From contig CANLWG010000007.1 in assembly GCA_947494715.1 (NCBI GenBank), positions 186,001-250,000 on the forward strand: 64,000 nucleotides of DNA. Reading direction: 5' to 3'. The stretch comes from an uncultured Flavobacteriaceae bacterium (GTDB lineage Bacteria > Bacteroidota > Bacteroidia > Flavobacteriales > Flavobacteriaceae). Under the pieces are notes generated by a model, which was not told the DNA's origin, did not search any database, and worked only from the letters and a program-made list of their open reading frames with translations. The position numbers and the translations under genes were made by a program. Shown here piece after piece: positions 53,572 through 62,311 of this stretch (its first letter is position 1; every line of letters begins with the position of its first letter).

Positions 53572-55056
53572 CTATGCCTTCGCCGTAAGCGATTTAAAAA
53601 AGACGAATCCGAAGCCCAAAAAGAGCATGAAATGAAAAGGGAAGAGCCCAAAATCGTTCAGAGGGATTGCGCTGTACATACCGAATAGGAAGTAGACCAT
53701 TAAGGCAAATTCCAAGATCATATTGGGGGATAATTTTTTTGCAAGGTATTTATTCCCCTTCCAGCTATCGGTAAGATTATTGATGTTAAATTTAGGCGTA
53801 CGTACAAATTCACTACGTTTGCCCATGTGCCCTTCCAAAACGGCCATGGAGTTGTGCAACGAAAATCCAAGGGCCACGGAAAAGAAGGTGAAGAACAGTT
53901 TTATATAGTCCACAAAATTGTCAAAACTGCTTCCCTGAATGCTTTTATAGGTAAACCAATAACAGATGAATAGGATTACCGTACTTAATACAAAGAAGCT
54001 CAAAACGGAAAATACCCAATCAAACTGTGGGAATATCTCCTTGATATACATTGTGGGAATACTTAATATGGATACCAAGAAAACGCATAGGAACATGGAA
54101 CTGTTCAACAGGTGCATTACCCCATGAAATTTTGTCTTTAATGAAATGTTCTTAGCGGAAATAACACTCCAGACAGACTTTCTAAAGTTTTCGGCACCAC
54201 CCTTGTTCCATCGAAATTGTTGTGAACGGGCAGCACTTATGACCACTGGAAGTTCGGCAGGGGTCTCTACATCTTCCAAATATTTGAATTTCCAATTTTT
54301 CAGTTGGGCGCGATAACTCAAATCCAAATCCTCGGTTAGCGTATCACCTTCCCAGTTTCCGGCATCCAAAATACATTCCTTTCGCCAAATTCCGGCGGTA
54401 CCGTTGAAGTTGATGAAATGTCCTTTTGCATTTCGCCCTACCTGCTCTAAGGTAAAGTGAGCATCCAGGGCAAAGGCCTGGATACGGGTCAGGGTAGAAT
54501 AATCCCGATTAATATGCCCCCAACGGGTCTGTACTACACCTATTTCCCGATCCTTGAAATATACTACTGTTTTTTTGAGCCAATCACCTGAGGGGAGAAA
54601 GTCTGCATCGAATATGGCGATAAAATCACCTTTGGCAATTTTTAACCCTTCTTTTAGGGCACCTGCCTTAAAGCCTTCGCGGTTTTCCCTGCGTATATGT
54701 TGAATGTCCAGTCCGGTCTCTTGAAGTGCGGTTATCCTTGTGGCGGTGTCATTGACGGAATCGTCCGTGGAATCATCCAAAACTTGAATTTCCAGCTTGC
54801 TTTTGGGATATTCGATTTTGGCGATGTTCTCCAACAGACGCTCAACGACATATTCTTCATTATATATGGGAAGCTGTATGGTAACAAATGGAATTTCCCT
54901 AGGATCTAACAAATTGAATTTCGGTGCTTCTTGATTTAGCTTTTTATACCCCAAATAATTGACCAGGAGATTCAATTGGGCCAAGCTATAGAAGAAAATC
55001 AACAACAGAGCGATACTGTAAATGGCGATAATGATGTAAGCAATTATTAGTCCCAT
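53572..55056 (-). CDS. Processive family-2 glycosyltransferase, membrane-bound
   Basis: 494 residues. One N-terminal membrane helix is followed by a GT-A domain with TIQLPIYNE, VLDDSTDD, IFDADFLP, TEDLDLSYR and the processive-enzyme motif QQFRWNKGG (D, DxD, TED, QxxRW all present). Four C-terminal helices follow (~320-490). The layout matches cellulose-synthase-like or glucomannan-synthase-like enzymes that extrude a beta-linked polymer. No PilZ domain or BcsB partner is seen. The DPM1-like gene ends one base upstream. Confidence 0.9.
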   Translation of the reverse strand: MGLIIAYIIIAIYSIALLLIFFYSLAQLNLLVNYLGYKKLNQEAPKFNLLDPREIPFVTIQLPIYNEEYVVERLLENIAKIEYPKSKLEIQVLDDSTDDSVNDTATRITALQETGLDIQHIRRENREGFKAGALKEGLKIAKGDFIAIFDADFLPSGDWLKKTVVYFKDREIGVVQTRWGHINRDYSTLTRIQAFALDAHFTLEQVGRNAKGHFINFNGTAGIWRKECILDAGNWEGDTLTEDLDLSYRAQLKNWKFKYLEDVETPAELPVVISAARSQQFRWNKGGAENFRKSVWSVISAKNISLKTKFHGVMHLLNSSMFLCVFLVSILSIPTMYIKEIFPQFDWVFSVLSFFVLSTVILFICYWFTYKSIQGSSFDNFVDYIKLFFTFFSVALGFSLHNSMAVLEGHMGKRSEFVRTPKFNINNLTDSWKGNKYLAKKLSPNMILEFALMVYFLFGMYSAIPLNDFGLFPFHFMLFLGFGFVFFKSLTAKA

Positions 55057-55057
55057 A

Positions 55058-55747
55058 TTATTTAATGCTATACTTAAATATCCAACCCAATATTTTTACG
55101 CCCGCAAATATACTACCTTTTACGGTACCGGACACCTTGGAAATTCCGATTCTTTTCTTGTAACGTACTGGTACTTCGGTATATGTCAATTTCTTTTTTA
55201 ACGCCTTTAGCTGCATTTCCACTGTCCAGCCATAGGTCTTGTCCTCCATTTCCAGTGTTAATAACTTATTGTACTTTATAGCCCTAAACGGTCCGAGGTC
55301 TGTAAATGTTGCCCCAAAGAGTAATTTCATCAGAAAGGTAGCCAACCAATTACCGAAAACTTGTTGTGGTGTCATACTTCCTTCTTCCCTAAGTCGTTTT
55401 ACCCGCGCACCTATTACAAAATCGATATCTTTTTCCAAGATAGGGGCGATTACCTTATCAAGCTCTTCCGGATAATCTGAATAGTCTCCGTCGATAAATA
55501 CGATAATATCCGGTCGTTTGGATTGCTTTGCCACATAATCCATTCCGCACAAACAAGCATAACCATAACCTTTTCGGAGTTCGGACAAAACGGTAGCACC
55601 CGCTTTTTTGGCATTTTTAATGGTATCGTCCGTGGAATTATTGCTGACAACGATAATTTCGGATACTGTATCTGGAATTTCTGCAATTACTTGAGCAATG
55701 GAATCGGCCTCGTTGAAGGCAGGGATGATTACCTTAATATCGATCAT
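55058..55747 (-). CDS. DPM1/DPG-type GT2 glycosyltransferase (polyprenyl-phosphate sugar synthase-like)
   Basis: 229 residues without a membrane anchor: VIIPAFNEADSI, VVSNNSTDDT, FIDGDYSDYPEEL as the DxD region, then FTDLGPFRAIKY and VRYKKRIGISKVSG, the usual pattern of dolichyl-phosphate mannose or glucose synthase relatives. It would move a sugar from a nucleotide donor to a polyprenyl phosphate for use by GT-C enzymes. It overlaps the MORN gene by one base and precedes the processive GT2. Confidence 0.88.
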   Translation of the reverse strand: MIDIKVIIPAFNEADSIAQVIAEIPDTVSEIIVVSNNSTDDTIKNAKKAGATVLSELRKGYGYACLCGMDYVAKQSKRPDIIVFIDGDYSDYPEELDKVIAPILEKDIDFVIGARVKRLREEGSMTPQQVFGNWLATFLMKLLFGATFTDLGPFRAIKYNKLLTLEMEDKTYGWTVEMQLKALKKKLTYTEVPVRYKKRIGISKVSGTVKGSIFAGVKILGWIFKYSIK

Positions 55748-56232
55748 TAGCGTAAATCGGAAAGTTTGTTTTCGCGATTAAAACTACTAAAATCAAACCA
55801 TTCTTTAATTTTTTCACCGTTTTTATACTTTTCCGCCGAGGTTAACTTCTCGTCTTTGTACTTGAGGCAGTACCCATTTTTCCTTCCCTTGCTCAACTGG
55901 CATTTATGGTTTATTTTTCCTTTTTGGTCATAAAACAACCACCAACCGGTCTTCTTTCCATTCTTGTAATGCCCCTCTTTTGTTCTGATGTTATTTTCAT
56001 CGTAGAAATACCAATATTTTTCCTTTTTATCATTTTCAAAATGCCCTTCTTCGGAAAGCTTCCCGTTGGAATGGTAAAATTTCCAGTAGCCCATTTTTTT
56101 GTCATTCTCCAACCAGCCTTCTGATTTTAGCTCCCCGGTTTCGTAATATTCTTTATGATATCGAGTCGTTTTTTCGGAGGGAGTTCCGTATATCAAAAAA
56201 AAGGAGCCTAAAATAAGCAGCTTGGTAAACAT
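55747..56232 (-). CDS. MORN-repeat (YwqK-like) exported protein
   Basis: 161 residues. A short hydrophobic N-terminus (LLILGSFFLIYGTP) may be a signal without lipobox. The rest consists of about five MORN-type repeats of roughly 23 residues (YYETGELKSEGWLEN, YHSNGKLSEEGHFEN, YDENNIRTKEGHYKN). Proteins of this kind are often labelled toxin-antitoxin component YwqK, but no toxin is adjacent, so that label should be avoided. It lies between the polyferredoxin and the GT2 genes in one transcript. Confidence 0.88.
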   Translation of the reverse strand: MFTKLLILGSFFLIYGTPSEKTTRYHKEYYETGELKSEGWLENDKKMGYWKFYHSNGKLSEEGHFENDKKEKYWYFYDENNIRTKEGHYKNGKKTGWWLFYDQKGKINHKCQLSKGRKNGYCLKYKDEKLTSAEKYKNGEKIKEWFDFSSFNRENKLSDLR

Positions 56233-56239
56233 GGCGCTT

Positions 56240-57823
56240 TTACTTTTGATTTACCAAATCCATCAAATCTACCTCGTTGCCCAGTAAAACCTCGGTAGGA
56301 TTAATACGGCCCTTCTGTGGCCCATTTTCCAACTTTAACACACCTCTGGGACATACCGCTGAGCAAATACCACAACCCACACAACTGGAACGTACAATGT
56401 TCTCTCCTTTTTGGGCGTAGGCTCGGACATCGATGCCCATTTCGCAATAGGTAGAACAATTACCACAGGAAATGCACTGTCCCCCGTTGGTGGTTATTCT
56501 AAATCTTGAGAACAATCTTTGTTGAAAGCCTAAAATGGCGGCCATGGGGCAGCCGAAACGGCACCAGACCCGGTTTCCAAAAATGGGATAAAACCCAGTG
56601 CCAATGACCCCCGAGAAGATGCTTCCTATCAAAAAACCATAGGTTTTACGAAGTGTTTCGGATTTGAAAAGAAAAATATTTCCATCACCACTAAAAAAAT
56701 GAAGCCCGATCAATGCCATGATAATGACAAAATAACCAATGGCTCCATATTTGGCGTCCTTTTGTAATTGTTCTCGTTTAAAGAGCATAACCCAAACAAA
56801 GACCGCAGTTAATACCAATGCCACGCCTCCTAAGAAAACACTTTTGGTCAACCAATACTTACTAGTATCGTTGCCTAGATAGGAATAGATTACCGCAGTG
56901 GTCATTAGGGTTACAAAAACGACAACGCTATGTACTACCCAACGTTCTACTTTCCAAGCCATTTTGGATTTGTCACTTAAATGCCGAAAAGAATCTCCAG
57001 CAGTCTCTGCCAATCCACCACAGCCGCATACCCAGGAACAATACCAACGTTTTCCGTATTTAAAGGTCAGTATAGGGGAAATCACAAAGATGGAAAGTAT
57101 TCCAAAAATAAGCATGGCCATACCAATGTCCCCAGAATCTATAAAGCCGTTTATACGATAACGCTCAAAATTATAGTAATTGAGCGGCCACATATTCTTT
57201 AGATCGTAATACGGAATCTTTCCATTGAGCCTTGCCATGATCTCGGGAATGAGAAAGGCAAAAGCGGTCTGGAAGAACATGACACTTACAGTTCTAATTT
57301 TTTCGTAACGGTTGTGGCGGTATTTCCAAATAAACTTAATACCGAACGCCAAAATGGCCACGGTATAAAGCGTACCGTAAACAAACCATTGACTAGCCGG
57401 GTTACCACTTAACATTTTGCTTAAAGGGTCAAATAAGGCAATGACCCCTATGTTCTCTCCATCTTTTACCAGCCCCAAATATTGCGGATAAAAATAGAGA
57501 ACTATGTAAAAGCCTGTCAGGGCAATTCCGGACATCCAGCCCCAAAGCCCCCTGCTTGAGACCGATTTAAACCATACACCATCATTTTTAATGCCTTTTA
57601 GCTTACTGGCATACGCCGCCTGTGAATACCAAAACACCCCGATAAAAATTGCGGATAGGGCGATGGTCAACCATAATCCTTTATTGGGAAAATCTATATT
57701 GAATAGGGTAAGGGCAAGAATGCCCAATCCGGACATTCCCAAAAGAGTAGCCAATTTTTGGCCCATGTTCAGCGCCTTTGGTGGTTGTCCCGTAAGGGCC
57801 ATACTTTTATCGTAAGTGCTCAT
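56240..57823 (-). CDS. NapH/CcoG-like membrane polyferredoxin
   Basis: 527 residues. About nine membrane helices carry paired CxxxC motifs at the membrane face (CSWVCGCGGLAE and CRFGCPMAA), followed by a C-terminal double [4Fe-4S] ferredoxin domain (CISCGNCSTYCEMG, CVGCGICSAVCPRG). This is the NapH/NosR/CcoG type of electron carrier or reductase. A pyridine-nucleotide/FAD oxidoreductase gene lies 74 bp upstream in the same orientation, so NADH-to-polyferredoxin electron flow is plausible. The final acceptor is not encoded nearby. Confidence 0.9.
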   Translation of the reverse strand: MSTYDKSMALTGQPPKALNMGQKLATLLGMSGLGILALTLFNIDFPNKGLWLTIALSAIFIGVFWYSQAAYASKLKGIKNDGVWFKSVSSRGLWGWMSGIALTGFYIVLYFYPQYLGLVKDGENIGVIALFDPLSKMLSGNPASQWFVYGTLYTVAILAFGIKFIWKYRHNRYEKIRTVSVMFFQTAFAFLIPEIMARLNGKIPYYDLKNMWPLNYYNFERYRINGFIDSGDIGMAMLIFGILSIFVISPILTFKYGKRWYCSWVCGCGGLAETAGDSFRHLSDKSKMAWKVERWVVHSVVVFVTLMTTAVIYSYLGNDTSKYWLTKSVFLGGVALVLTAVFVWVMLFKREQLQKDAKYGAIGYFVIIMALIGLHFFSGDGNIFLFKSETLRKTYGFLIGSIFSGVIGTGFYPIFGNRVWCRFGCPMAAILGFQQRLFSRFRITTNGGQCISCGNCSTYCEMGIDVRAYAQKGENIVRSSCVGCGICSAVCPRGVLKLENGPQKGRINPTEVLLGNEVDLMDLVNQK

Positions 57824-57897
57824 ATATTGTTACTAATTTATGGTTGTCGGCTATTGGCAAGCATTGGCTTAACTGGCCAATCGTTCACCAAAAACAA

Positions 57898-59244
57898 TCA
57901 ACCTATTGCGAATATTCGTTTTAAACTTTTCTTTTTTGATGCTATTGATTTTCCAAAATCCGAATTGAACTTGGACGTAATTTCTTGTTCATAGTTGGAA
58001 TAAAACTCAGGGTCAAAATTAGCATCGGCAAGATGTTCCATCACATAATCCACATTCCGTCCTTCGGTTAGCCATCTATCAAAAATCTCATGCCGCATGC
58101 GTATCCCAAAGGTATTGATGCCCAAAAAAAGTCCGGTTTCTTTGTGAAAGGCTATAGTGATGCAAATTTTCTCCTGGGAATGCCGCCAATGAAAATGTTG
58201 TTCGTTTTCTTTCATGCCGCGTTCACTAAATACCCAGCCGTAGGTCTGGTATTCAATGTCCAGGAATTTGGCAGAGTTGAACCAATGTCCGGGGCTATAC
58301 TGTATTTTGTTGCCGCAAATTGTTTGGGCTACCGTTTCCCCCATCATCCGGCCCGTATACCAAACGGCTTCAATGGGTCTACGATTCCCGATGGCCTCGT
58401 GCTGTTCGGCACAATCACCAATGGCGTAGATATCCGGAATATTGGTCTCCAAATAACGATTAACCTTTACCCCCCTTCCCAGTTCAATCCCGGAATCCTT
58501 TAAAAAATCGATATTGGGCGAGACCCCTGCAGTGAGCCCTACCATATTGCATTCTATGGTATTTCCTTTGTCCGTGGTAACAGCCCGGGCATGGCCATTT
58601 TCGTCTGCAAGTATTTCTACAAGGTTCGTCTCCAAACGCAGATCTATATGATGTTCTGCAATATGTTCATTGAGCATTTGAGATTCCCCTTTAGGAAGTA
58701 CCCCGTTCCAAAAACTGGTTTCCCTGACCAAAAAAGTGACGGGAATATCCCGTGTGCGGAGCATTTCCGCCAATTCTATTCCGATAAGACCGCCACCCAC
58801 AATTACAGCCCGCTTGCAAACATCCTTATTCGGCGCGCTCACTTCCAGTGCATCCAAATCTTGTTTGGAATACAGTCCCTGAACACCTTTTAAATCCTGT
58901 CCCGGCCAACCAAACTTATTGGGCTTGGATCCCGTTGCGATAATAAGTTTGTCATAAGCAATGTTCTCCCCATTTTTTAATACCAAGTTCTTGCTTGTAT
59001 GCTCTACCCTTTCCACATAGCCTTTGACAAGATGTATCCTATTCTTCTTCCAAAACCAGTTTTCGTAGGGTTGGATATGCTCAAACTTCATATGGCCCAT
59101 ATATACATACATGAGTGCGGTACGTGAAAAGAAATAATCTGTTTCAGTTGAAACTATAATGATTTTCTTATCGGAGTTTTTTCGGATATGCCTTGCAGCA
59201 GTAACACCGGAGATTCCGTTGCCAATAATTACAATATGCTCCAT
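57898..59244 (-). CDS. NAD(P)/FAD-dependent oxidoreductase, rubredoxin/nitrite-reductase-like
   Basis: 448 residues. FAD motif IVIIGNGISGVTAARHIR, NAD motif AVIVGGGLIGIELAEML, the C-terminal flavin motif IYAIGDCAEQ, and YDKLIIATGSKPN between them. An extra C-terminal part of about 110 residues (from about residue 340) has YGWVF, HFHWRHSQEK and FGIRMRHEIFDRW, which I do not recognise. It probably feeds electrons to the polyferredoxin encoded next. Regulation is not visible; the 236-bp gap upstream is shared with the divergent DUF547 gene. Confidence 0.9.
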   Translation of the reverse strand: MEHIVIIGNGISGVTAARHIRKNSDKKIIIVSTETDYFFSRTALMYVYMGHMKFEHIQPYENWFWKKNRIHLVKGYVERVEHTSKNLVLKNGENIAYDKLIIATGSKPNKFGWPGQDLKGVQGLYSKQDLDALEVSAPNKDVCKRAVIVGGGLIGIELAEMLRTRDIPVTFLVRETSFWNGVLPKGESQMLNEHIAEHHIDLRLETNLVEILADENGHARAVTTDKGNTIECNMVGLTAGVSPNIDFLKDSGIELGRGVKVNRYLETNIPDIYAIGDCAEQHEAIGNRRPIEAVWYTGRMMGETVAQTICGNKIQYSPGHWFNSAKFLDIEYQTYGWVFSERGMKENEQHFHWRHSQEKICITIAFHKETGLFLGINTFGIRMRHEIFDRWLTEGRNVDYVMEHLADANFDPEFYSNYEQEITSKFNSDFGKSIASKKKSLKRIFAIG

Positions 59245-59480
59245 AGGATTGTATTGGGTTTGCGAGTTAGGTCGTTTCTAAAAATAAGAACTTAATTGGT
59301 AGCATTAATTTAGAAAGAGTTTAAATACTAATCCAGTTCGTAAGGATAGGACGGCTATTTCGAACGTACAAGCCTTTGTTAGTCAAATCCTTAAATAAAT
59401 CATAAAATTTGAAGTTCTTTGTAGGGATGTTAAAAACGCACCGACCTAAGCGCCAACATTACATTAACAATAGTAACAGT

Positions 59481-60197
59481 ATGAAACGGTCCATCTTAAC
59501 ATTGGCTTTTATATTTTCAACAATTGTAGCTATGGCTCAGACTACCACCACTTTTTTTTCGGAGGCGGATGTCTTTTTCAAAAAATATGTACAAAACGGA
59601 AGGGTAGATTATAAGGAGCTTAGGAAAGATCCTGCACAACTTGATACACTACTAAAAATGGCCGAAGGAATTTCCACTTCCAAGGACCAGTCCGATGTTT
59701 ATCAAGCTTTTTGGATTAACGGATACAATCTGCACGTCATAAAAGGTGTTGTTGAGAATTACCCACTAAAATCGCCTTTGGATATTCCCGGTTTTTTTGA
59801 TAAAATCGAACGCAATATAGGTGGTAAAAGCATTGCCTTGAACGATATGGAGAACAAACTATTACGGGGTAACTTTCCCTCGGAGCCGCGTTTTCACTTT
59901 GTCCTGGTATGTGCAGGATTGGGATGCCCCCCTATCATTAATGAAGCGTATCTCCCGTCCAAGTTGGATTCCCAATTGGAGCAACAGACCAAGAAAGCTT
60001 TGAATGACCCCAACTTTATTAGAATAAACAAGAACAAGGTAAAGGTTTCCCAGATTTTTGAGTGGTATAAAGGGGACTTTACCCAAAATGGACAAAAGCT
60101 TGCGGATTTCATCGATATCTATCGGATGGAAAAGCTGCCGGAGAAGGCAAAAATATCCTATTATCCCTATGATTGGACATTGAACGAAATCCAATAA
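59481..60197 (+). CDS. DUF547 domain secreted protein
   Basis: 238 residues from the ATG at 59481; the frame open from 59409 only adds a non-signal prefix. SPI signal (FIFSTIVAMAQT). The DUF547 signature is clear: VDYKELRKDP, YQAFWINGYNLHVIKGVVENYPL, LNDMENKLLRG, FHFVLVCAGLGCPP and IFEWYKGDF. The family is related in fold to cysteine proteases or transglutaminases; a Cys in GLGCPP and a His in RFHFVLV fit. Substrate unknown. Confidence 0.92.
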   Translation: MKRSILTLAFIFSTIVAMAQTTTTFFSEADVFFKKYVQNGRVDYKELRKDPAQLDTLLKMAEGISTSKDQSDVYQAFWINGYNLHVIKGVVENYPLKSPLDIPGFFDKIERNIGGKSIALNDMENKLLRGNFPSEPRFHFVLVCAGLGCPPIINEAYLPSKLDSQLEQQTKKALNDPNFIRINKNKVKVSQIFEWYKGDFTQNGQKLADFIDIYRMEKLPEKAKISYYPYDWTLNEIQ

Positions 60198-60228
60198 GTA
60201 ATACCCATCAATTTATATATGTAAACAA

Positions 60229-60244
60229 GCGAATAACGATTCGC
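60229..60244. terminator. Short hairpin between DUF547 and the outer-membrane protein gene
   Basis: GCGAAT (60229-60234) pairs with ATTCGC (60239-60244) around AACG. There is no U-tract behind it (CTATAAATAAC), so it may be a weak terminator or an mRNA end protecting hairpin. It lies in the 84-bp gap downstream of the DUF547 gene. Confidence 0.3.
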
Positions 60245-60281
60245 CTATAAATAACTATTCCATAAATTAAAGACAATTGTT

Positions 60282-61154
60282 ATGAAATCGATTAAAAAAT
60301 ATGTTGCCCTATTCGTATCGGTTACCAGCTCTTTGGTGACATTTGCCCAAGATGACCCACCGCAACAGAGCAATATTCAACAATATACCCCCTCAAAATT
60401 GATTGGAAAAGGGCAATGGGACCTCAAATGGTTCAACAACCTATACACGGAGACGGAGGATACATTTACTGGTGATATCCCAAGAAATACCTTTTTCACC
60501 TCTACTTTAGAGGCGTATACCGGTGTTGGCAAGAACAAAAGATGGAATGTCGGCGCTATATTCGAATTTCGTTCCAATGTCACTGGAGGTAGAGGTGCCC
60601 TGGAGGTTTTTCAATTTGATGGAGAAGAAGGTTCGGCACGTTCCGGGCTTACCTCCATTGCACCTTCGGTAAAATTCGTGCCCATAACCTCGGTCAGTAA
60701 TTTTAGTATCCAGAGTTCCTTTTTTATCCCCTTGGTGGATAATGAGGTGGAAAATGGAGTGTTTTTGGATCAAAATGGGTTTATATGGCAAAATAGGTTC
60801 TTTTATGACCATACCTTTCCTGGGGACAAATGGCAGATTTTTTCCGAGATTAATTCCGAGCTCAACTTTGGTGATGCCGACAAAAGTTTTGCCAATAATA
60901 GCCTGAGGCTTACCCCTGGCGTTTTCCTAAGCTATTTTCCAAGCAGTAAATTTACAGTCCTTGTTTTGGCCCAGCACTCGCAATTGTTGGATTTGGGCAG
61001 TGATTTTTCACAGGACTTTACGGCCCTGGGAGGAGGGGCAAAATACCAACTTACCGATGCGCTTAACGTGGAAGTCCTTTACACCAATTTTGTACGGGGG
61101 AGCGATACAGGCCTAGGGGAGACCTTTAACATAGGATTACGGGCCATTTTTTAA
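60282..61154 (+). CDS. Outer-membrane beta-barrel protein of unknown function
   Basis: 290 residues with an SPI signal (SSLVTFAQDD) and no lipobox. Alternating hydrophobic strands ending in aromatic residues (WDLKWFNNLYTE, WNVGAIFEFRSNV, NISLRLTPGVFLSYF-like, FNIGLRAIF at the C-terminus) indicate a small outer-membrane barrel. The last residue Phe fits the BAM recognition signal. No specific family is recognised. Expression is probably linked to the DUF547 gene upstream. Confidence 0.8.
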   Translation: MKSIKKYVALFVSVTSSLVTFAQDDPPQQSNIQQYTPSKLIGKGQWDLKWFNNLYTETEDTFTGDIPRNTFFTSTLEAYTGVGKNKRWNVGAIFEFRSNVTGGRGALEVFQFDGEEGSARSGLTSIAPSVKFVPITSVSNFSIQSSFFIPLVDNEVENGVFLDQNGFIWQNRFFYDHTFPGDKWQIFSEINSELNFGDADKSFANNSLRLTPGVFLSYFPSSKFTVLVLAQHSQLLDLGSDFSQDFTALGGGAKYQLTDALNVEVLYTNFVRGSDTGLGETFNIGLRAIF

Positions 61155-61203
61155 ACACATTCGGGTAAATACCGTATTTTAGAAGTCTTAATGCCATCTT
61201 TTG

Positions 61204-62205
61204 ATGAAACAATTAGGACTTCTTTTTTTATGCTTTCTCCAATTTTCCTGTTCAAGCCAGATTAAGGAAAAAATAAACGGGGTAAGTTTTGTGGCTTCCC
61301 GGGAAGAGGTGGCCCAAGAGCATGTGGAGGAAGTACTAAAAATTCATGCCAACCATGCCGCGGTTATGCCTTTCGCATTTACAAGGGACATACATTCCCC
61401 CGAAGTGATTTTTGATACAGACCGGCAATGGTTCGGAGAAACAAAAATGGGTGCCAAACAGTATATTGGATTATTGAAAAAGAACGGGGTGAAGATAATG
61501 CTCAAGCCTCAAATCTGGATTTGGCGCGGAGAGTATACCGGTACACTACAGATGAAATCCGAGGAGGATTGGAAAGCACTGGAAGCATCTTACAAGAAAT
61601 TTATCCTCAGCTATGCCAAGCTGGCGGAAGAGACCAAAGTATCCATTTTTTGTATTGGAACGGAATTGGAGCAATTTGTAAAAAACCGGCCGGACTATTG
61701 GAAAAAGCTGATCGGTGAAATTAGAAAGGAATACTCCGGAAAACTCACCTATGCTGCTAATTGGGATGAATACCCAAGAGTCCCTTTTTGGGAGCAATTG
61801 GATTATATAGGCATTGATGCCTATTTTCCACTATCAGAAGAAAAGTCTCCTACCAAGGAACAGTTGAAACAGGGGTGGCAAAAATGGAAAACGGCTATCT
61901 CAGAGCTAGCGGATCAAAAACAAAGACCTGTTTTATTCACGGAGTATGGATATCGCAGTATGGACTATACCGCCAAAAAACCTTGGTTGGTAGACCATAA
62001 TGAAGAAAAGGTTAATCTGGAAGCCCAAGTAAATGCAACCAAGGCCATTCTTGAAGAATTTTGGGATGAGGATTGGTTTGCCGGGGGCTACGTTTGGAAA
62101 TGGTTCATTAGACATAAGGAAGTAGGCGGGGGTAAGGACAACCGATTTACACCACAGAATAAACCCGCCCAAATTGTACTTAGGGACTTCTATAAAATGT
62201 ATTAA
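61204..62205 (+). CDS. GH113-like glycoside hydrolase lipoprotein
   Basis: 333 residues from the ATG at 61204. SPII signal (CFLQFSCSSQ). A TIM-barrel with the GH113-type order: MPFAFTRD, IMLKPQIWIWRGEY, the predicted acid/base Glu154 in CIGTELEQF, DYIGIDAYFPL, and the predicted nucleophile Glu247 in LFTEYGYRS. GH113 enzymes are beta-mannanases; the family in Bacteroidota also contains uncharacterised members, so beta-mannan activity is only the best guess. It stands alone, without SusCD, between two outer-membrane protein genes. Confidence 0.85.
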   Translation: MKQLGLLFLCFLQFSCSSQIKEKINGVSFVASREEVAQEHVEEVLKIHANHAAVMPFAFTRDIHSPEVIFDTDRQWFGETKMGAKQYIGLLKKNGVKIMLKPQIWIWRGEYTGTLQMKSEEDWKALEASYKKFILSYAKLAEETKVSIFCIGTELEQFVKNRPDYWKKLIGEIRKEYSGKLTYAANWDEYPRVPFWEQLDYIGIDAYFPLSEEKSPTKEQLKQGWQKWKTAISELADQKQRPVLFTEYGYRSMDYTAKKPWLVDHNEEKVNLEAQVNATKAILEEFWDEDWFAGGYVWKWFIRHKEVGGGKDNRFTPQNKPAQIVLRDFYKMY

Positions 62206-62262
62206 GCTATGGATATGTATGGACTTTGTTTCCAAATAAATACTTCAAACGTACCAGTGTGA

Positions 62263-62270
62263 TATTTTTG
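62263..62270 (+). promoter_or_regulatory. -7 element before the POTRA-barrel gene
   Basis: TATTTTTG matches TAnnTTTG exactly, 42 bp ahead of the ATG at 62312, in the 106-bp gap after the glycoside hydrolase gene. A clear -33 element is not seen. Confidence 0.4.
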
Positions 62271-62311
62271 CGATACCGATCGCCTACTTTTACACTATAA
62301 ATTTTGGATGC

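Noticed and set aside
53454-53651. 65-codon minus-strand ORF behind the processive GT2
   Set aside because: It overlaps the GT2 C-terminus in another frame and has no signal, motif or promoter support.
55747-56232. MORN-repeat gene as toxin-antitoxin component
   Set aside because: The label is an inherited database name; no toxin partner is adjacent and the neighbours are glycosyltransferases and redox genes.
61155-61203. GGTAAATACC inverted repeat followed by TATTTTAG as terminator after the outer-membrane protein gene
   Set aside because: The stem has only four to five pairs and a two-base loop, and the T-run is interrupted.
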